Positions 60,901 to 64,000 of a DNA stretch of 64,000 bases are shown here, piece after piece. A program made the translations under genes and the position numbers. The notes under the pieces are model-generated. The model ran no database searches. It was not told where the DNA came from and saw nothing but the letters and a program-made list of their open reading frames with translations. Position 1 is the first letter of the stretch. Every line of letters starts with the position of its first letter. Where the stretch lies: positions 186,001-250,000 of the forward strand of contig CAYLQY010000002.1 in the NCBI GenBank assembly GCA_964386325.1, given 5' to 3'. This DNA is from Anaerorhabdus sp964386325 (GTDB lineage Bacteria; Bacillota_I; Bacilli_A; Erysipelotrichales; Erysipelotrichaceae).

Positions 60901-62894
60901 TCTTTTTCGAATTGTAGGTTTAATGCGGCTCTTTGATTTTCTAATTCAATCAATTTCGCTTTATTAATATTTTCTAATTCAATTAAGTCTTCTTGATGTT
61001 TTTCTTCTATTTCTTTTTTCTTGATTACAAATTCTTCTTCAAATTGTTTTGTTTTTTCGTCATAAACTCTCTTAATATCATCAATCTTCTTGCGGTGATC
61101 TGCAACTAATTCTTGACGCATAGTTGTAAAATCACGCATTTTCAATTCATGTCTACTTTTTTCATCACGACGTTTAGCTTGAATATCAATTAATGTTTCA
61201 TTTAAATTTGTTAACTTAAGTCCTAATTTATCTAATTCAACTTGTTTTTCGCTAGCAATTTGGTTGAATTCACCTTTAAGGTTATTTAATGCCGACTCAG
61301 ATGCAGAAACTTGTTTAGAAACTTCCGAATTAACTTCATCAAGTCTACGAAGTTGTTCCTTAACTTCATCATTTGCTTTCTTAACTTCTGCTTCAATTTC
61401 TAATTTACGAGTCTCATATTCTTGTTGCTTAGCAATAAGATTCTCTTCATATCTTAACTGATTTGCTTCAAACTCTTTTTGAAGAGCAATGAGTAAAGAC
61501 TTATGTTCAACTTCACTTGATTTCATAAGTTCATTGCATTTTAATAATTTTTCTTTAATGTTTGTTACTGTTTCTATAAAATTATTATCCAATAATAGTT
61601 TTTTATCTTCTAATGCCTTCTTATCAATCATGAAAGTTTGTTCATCGCGTTGAATATCAGCTTCTAATGCTGCAATGGCATTTTTATGCTTAAGTTCTTC
61701 TTTATTCAATAAATCACGATAAAACTCAATGATAGAATTACATTCTTCTTTAAAGTTAGCATCTAACTTAATGCTCTCATCCGACATATTTTTCTTATAG
61801 TCTTCAAGTTCTTGCGCAAGAGAAGCTACTAAAGCATCGATATGATTTTTTTCTTCTGCTTGTGCATCTTGGAATGCTTTTACTTCTTTTTCATATAAAC
61901 TGCTTTCCACTTCAAAATCTTTTTGGGCAGTTTGAATTTTTTGGCTAAGACTATTAAATTGTTTTGTCAATTCATCTACACGAAGTTTATGATCTTTTTC
62001 AAAGTTACTACGCTCAATTTCCACATTCTTTTGTTTTTGTTTCAATGTTTCCTTAAGTGAGCTTTCACGTTCACGTAATAATGCTAGTTCAGCTTTTTTA
62101 CGTTCGATGAAATCTCTGTTAGTTGCAGCATATTGATTGTAATCAGATTTCCATTGATTCAATTTTGATTCAACTTCAGCACGTTTATTTTCCAAAGCAA
62201 CTTGTTGTGAAGATTTCAAGTTATTTACTTCAACTACGTAAGCATCATGTGAAATTTTTTGTAATTCTACTTCTTTCGCTAATTTTTCTTTAAGCGCATT
62301 AATTTCATTCTGTTGTTTTGCTTCTAGTTCATCAACACTCACACGCAATTTTTCAATCTCTCGTTTTTGATTTTCTAAACTCTTCATCGATTTTGATGTA
62401 AGTGTTTCTTTTTGCTTATTTACTTCTTCAATTAGTTCATTGCGTGATGAAATGAACTTTTTGTCTTGTGCCAACTTAAATTTATCCGTGTTATTTTTAA
62501 TATGGCTTTGATTTTGTTCAAATTCCTTTGTTATTTCGGATTTCTTACTATCATGACTTTCCTTAATCTCCGCAACAACTTTTGTAGATTTTCTACTTTC
62601 TTTATCATTTTTTTCAATGACAGCTTGGCGTTTTTTTGCTATTGTTTCTTTCTTGCTCTTTAAATCCTCAACATCAATATTGGCACGAGTAGCCTTTTCA
62701 TCTAAGTTCTCTTTTCGCTCTTTAAGATCATCTTGATAAGCTTCAGAAACCCCATTTAAAAAATCATCGGTTTTAATGATTTCTTCTTCAAGTTTGCTGA
62801 TAACCTCTTTCTTGTCATCGATTTGTTGTTGGATTTCACTTGGTTCTAAATTATCTAATTTATTTGAACCTTTGAAAAAATTAAATTTAGCCAT
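57984..62894 (-). CDS. Giant coiled-coil protein (1636 residues), function unknown
   Basis: The ATG at 62894 (MAKFNFFKGSNKL) follows GAGGGG by 8 bases; the frame stays open 11 codons further up. After about 20 residues the entire protein consists of charged heptad-like helix (Lys, Glu, Asp, Gln, Asn, Leu, Ile), with a single proline (in NLEPSEI) and two tryptophans that I can find. No signal peptide, membrane segment or ATP-binding motif is seen, so it is not an SMC or RecN relative. A continuous coil of 1600 residues would be about 240 nm long (0.15 nm per residue). A cytoskeletal or scaffold role is inference from architecture, as in mycoplasma HMW2 or actinobacterial FilP/Scy. It has its own promoter and terminator. 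Confidence 0.85.
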   Translation of the reverse strand: MAKFNFFKGSNKLDNLEPSEIQQQIDDKKEVISKLEEEIIKTDDFLNGVSEAYQDDLKERKENLDEKATRANIDVEDLKSKKETIAKKRQAVIEKNDKESRKSTKVVAEIKESHDSKKSEITKEFEQNQSHIKNNTDKFKLAQDKKFISSRNELIEEVNKQKETLTSKSMKSLENQKREIEKLRVSVDELEAKQQNEINALKEKLAKEVELQKISHDAYVVEVNNLKSSQQVALENKRAEVESKLNQWKSDYNQYAATNRDFIERKKAELALLRERESSLKETLKQKQKNVEIERSNFEKDHKLRVDELTKQFNSLSQKIQTAQKDFEVESSLYEKEVKAFQDAQAEEKNHIDALVASLAQELEDYKKNMSDESIKLDANFKEECNSIIEFYRDLLNKEELKHKNAIAALEADIQRDEQTFMIDKKALEDKKLLLDNNFIETVTNIKEKLLKCNELMKSSEVEHKSLLIALQKEFEANQLRYEENLIAKQQEYETRKLEIEAEVKKANDEVKEQLRRLDEVNSEVSKQVSASESALNNLKGEFNQIASEKQVELDKLGLKLTNLNETLIDIQAKRRDEKSRHELKMRDFTTMRQELVADHRKKIDDIKRVYDEKTKQFEEEFVIKKKEIEEKHQEDLIELENINKAKLIELENQRAALNLQFEKEKGVYETKIHELEAEHSNQIQNENVRLTDANNNFESQKQNQKNQLVQAKEKFNSIIAELRTKIDNQVVLLKDQETNYKKDVAVKIQKAREEVSRLKNEETAMIERISEIQDKFDKDKNELIKSTSRYLDEHLEKVGELESHIASKRSEIDAANGSLRDLINYYIECEEDEKLKLDNLKSIFVNEQLDQNKEIEASIAKLEDQKKGQLDVIRSRFEAERKRITQQLDTEIQRYQTRIEEEKVAMLVEQAKLDEDYAKRIEENNSVIELIKKQIKQLQNDAIAEENRFKNELIRLEKSHEFDRGQLQYELELKNANNEKYLDDLRIAFEQEQNEINLEKTRLANAIELKQKALDDKKAMFDDFFTKFQEEENSRKSDREYEIFQYEKNIDELQKHIEELNAEFEQTKLDNQAKLDEVYRQQKLVKDEYDALITNRSDTFNLAVERVKADHDKEVTDYVSQCDAQQAEFKIQNENILRSYQQDFDEYKKSLMKELDEKREDIAKRITEEENKLAEEKARFESYINEIRTEEDKRVIQRNEERERLNTYWEKTIQGIKDRINDTVNSFMIEKDKLNLENEERIKFIMEEKMNLESDEKRIILNMQELENAFAQKKREAEEKARQYEEECYVKIADIDRVIRQKEEKINAYRDEIKAEVLRAIEERKNEEKRLNEMVLNKEQLLAEEKEKIMTVVQKQQKIFEKLAAKKRAAMDEEILRNNKILERELRRIEAEKEKAGEEFSLSLEELNRMILEKERNYEELIAQQKAKNETYIEEFRKTLQQNHERETEDDRHGDELANRIKDELLMNEQEVIVNSNTELSTIKNAHLDVIAKLQANNNQIEIRLNSLRNQYEQLTSEYESDEDSQKHKEFFGQFERMIQERREILVDLENQESDLRNNKLEQFTEQNDLYNQMIIEHQNRILDIENDIYLEQKKLTDFEEDISRRRREQKEMEIDARNLFTKKLDYLKQKMFDN

Positions 62895-62929
62895 AAAAGT
62901 ACCCCTCGTCATGTAGTCATATATCATAA

Positions 62930-62958
62930 ATATTAACTCAAAACTCCGTTTTTCTCAA
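62930..62958 (-). promoter_or_regulatory. Probable promoter of the coiled-coil gene
   Basis: TTGAGA (62958-62953), 17-base spacer, TAATAT (62935-62930) on the minus strand. Confidence 0.45.
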
Positions 62959-62977
62959 CAACATCTGGAAATTTAGA

Positions 62978-64000
62978 TCAATTTTGTTTAGCAAAATTAC
63001 GATAACTTGTGAATATTTGCTTGTAGGTGCCTAAAATGAGAACACCAACACCGAGTCCATATGCATACCAATACTGATTAAATCCTTCAAAATAGTATCC
63101 TATCAAGATCAATAACAAAATGATAAGTGCTAATCCTATGAATGAATAGAATGTTTCGTCGTTCTTTGAAAACCCTACAATTGTCGAATAACTTGATATG
63201 TACAGTAATAAGACGATTTCCACTAGATGTCCTATTTTAAGAGAATTAATGAAGCTTAAGTTATGATTATTAATAAAACTAATTGCAAACAATATCACTA
63301 ACAATACCATCATTATTCCCACAAAATTCACTATCGCTGCATATAATGCTGATTGAAATAGTCTTTTCTTTGAACAAGGAATTAACTTTATATAAGTAAC
63401 CCCAGAAAAGTGTGTGCTAAATGAATGGCTTAAACATACTTTTAGGACAATTGATGCACCACCGATTATAATAGTTATTAAATACACATTAATTTCTACA
63501 CCTAACCGATATAAATTATTATTCATAAATAATTGAGCTAAAAGGAATCCTATCGTCACAGCGGGCAATACTTCTAATTTTCTCTTATCATATGTATATT
63601 TTGATAGCCGTGCGATACTTTTTAAACTCTTATCAATTTTTTGTTTACCTTCACGTTCCTTAATACTATTTTCTTTATCTTTCGAGGAAAAAGCAACCAA
63701 CAGAAGGATAATTGAAAAACCAAAAATAATTATCCAAAAACGCCCAGAAATTTCATCATAAGCCAAGGAGTAGAATTCATCTTGGAGCATATTGAATGTT
63801 AGTACCATTAAAAGAAATCCAACAACACCTAAAACATAAAATATTTCTTTCGTTTTTTGAAACATATACGATGGGTTCGTCTTATAGTAATCATAAATCA
63901 GTATGAGGATATAAACACCTAGGAGTAAAGATGAATACAACATTATATCCAGATAGAATGGATGACGATAATTTGTTATAGCTTGTGCCAACATAAGCAA
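62978..64000 (-). CDS. Polytopic membrane protein (5' partial)
   Basis: At least 340 residues running to the window edge, so the N-terminus may be missing; the first in-window ATG ends at 63994. About nine hydrophobic segments can be counted, with a charged cytoplasmic loop near residues 105-140 (SSKDKENSIKEREGKQKIDK). I recognise no family; the general layout resembles integral membrane permease-like components of ABC-type exporters, but no motif supports this. It ends 83 bases before the coiled-coil start. Confidence 0.65.
   Translation of the reverse strand: MLMLAQAITNYRHPFYLDIMLYSSLLLGVYILILIYDYYKTNPSYMFQKTKEIFYVLGVVGFLLMVLTFNMLQDEFYSLAYDEISGRFWIIIFGFSIILLLVAFSSKDKENSIKEREGKQKIDKSLKSIARLSKYTYDKRKLEVLPAVTIGFLLAQLFMNNNLYRLGVEINVYLITIIIGGASIVLKVCLSHSFSTHFSGVTYIKLIPCSKKRLFQSALYAAIVNFVGIMMVLLVILFAISFINNHNLSFINSLKIGHLVEIVLLLYISSYSTIVGFSKNDETFYSFIGLALIILLLILIGYYFEGFNQYWYAYGLGVGVLILGTYKQIFTSYRNFAKQN

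Overview
This window is a gene-dense, AT-rich piece of a low-GC Gram-positive (Firmicutes) chromosome. TGA is a normal stop codon (for example at the end of the serine dehydratase, thrS and nusB), so the mycoplasma genetic code is excluded. Several traits point to an Erysipelotrichia-like relative of the Mollicutes: an SMC protein of only 979 residues, a threonyl-tRNA synthetase without the usual N-terminal TGS domain, a DUF3196 protein of the mycoplasma MPN330 type, T-box leaders, and an anaerobic metabolism built on acetate kinase, PPDK and an [FeFe] hydrogenase. The genus assignment is inference. No prophage, insertion sequence, CRISPR array, rRNA or tRNA gene was seen.

Layout. Bases 1-3784 (+): serine dehydratase (cut by the window edge), a UDG-superfamily DNA glycosylase and a U32 peptidase. 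Bases 3877-10607 (+): smc-ftsY-ylxM-ackA-nrnA, then HU with its own promoter and terminator. Bases 10608-11852: a 489-base intergenic region rich in inverted repeats, then a zinc-finger/LuxR-type HTH/DUF2087 regulator. Bases 11905-21434 (-): a compact nine-gene run nusB-xseA-xseB-ispA-dxs-recN-dinB-xerD-deoB. Bases 21572-31291: short independent units (DUF5662, an ABC-F ATPase with an attenuator-like leader, a DUF885 lipoprotein behind a double operator, GNAT, guaB, proS, a FemAB-type transferase, a flavin-binding protein). Bases 31435-32908 (-): birA-bioY behind a BirA operator. Bases 33025-41723 (-): a hydrogenase operon of ABC permease, HydC, eight-gene accessory/HydB/HydA set. Bases 41994-44964 (-): thrS plus an ABC substrate-binding lipoprotein under a threonine T-box. 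Bases 45042-48292 (-): PPDK with a very unusual Lys/Ala-rich repeat tail that broke the assembly. Bases 48396-57093 (-): alpha/beta hydrolase, a valine T-box with GNAT-valS, then tig-lon-engB. Bases 57221-64000 (-): DUF3196 protein, a 1636-residue coiled-coil protein and a truncated membrane protein.

How the genes fit together. Central metabolism is fermentative: serine dehydratase gives pyruvate, PPDK interconverts pyruvate and PEP, AckA makes ATP from acetyl phosphate, and the HydABC-type hydrogenase disposes of electrons from NADH and ferredoxin as H2. Biotin is scavenged (BioY) under BirA control. Much of the rest is information processing and repair (SMC, SRP receptor, RecN, DinB, ExoVII, XerD, HU, three aminoacyl-tRNA synthetases).

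Most worth following: the H1-like repeat tail on PPDK; the giant coiled coil containing a single proline; a degenerate hydrogenase-like protein surrounded by paired ATPase and DRTGG modules in the hydrogenase operon; a hairpin attenuator with a possible leader peptide before the ABC-F gene; and several well-formed candidate operators.
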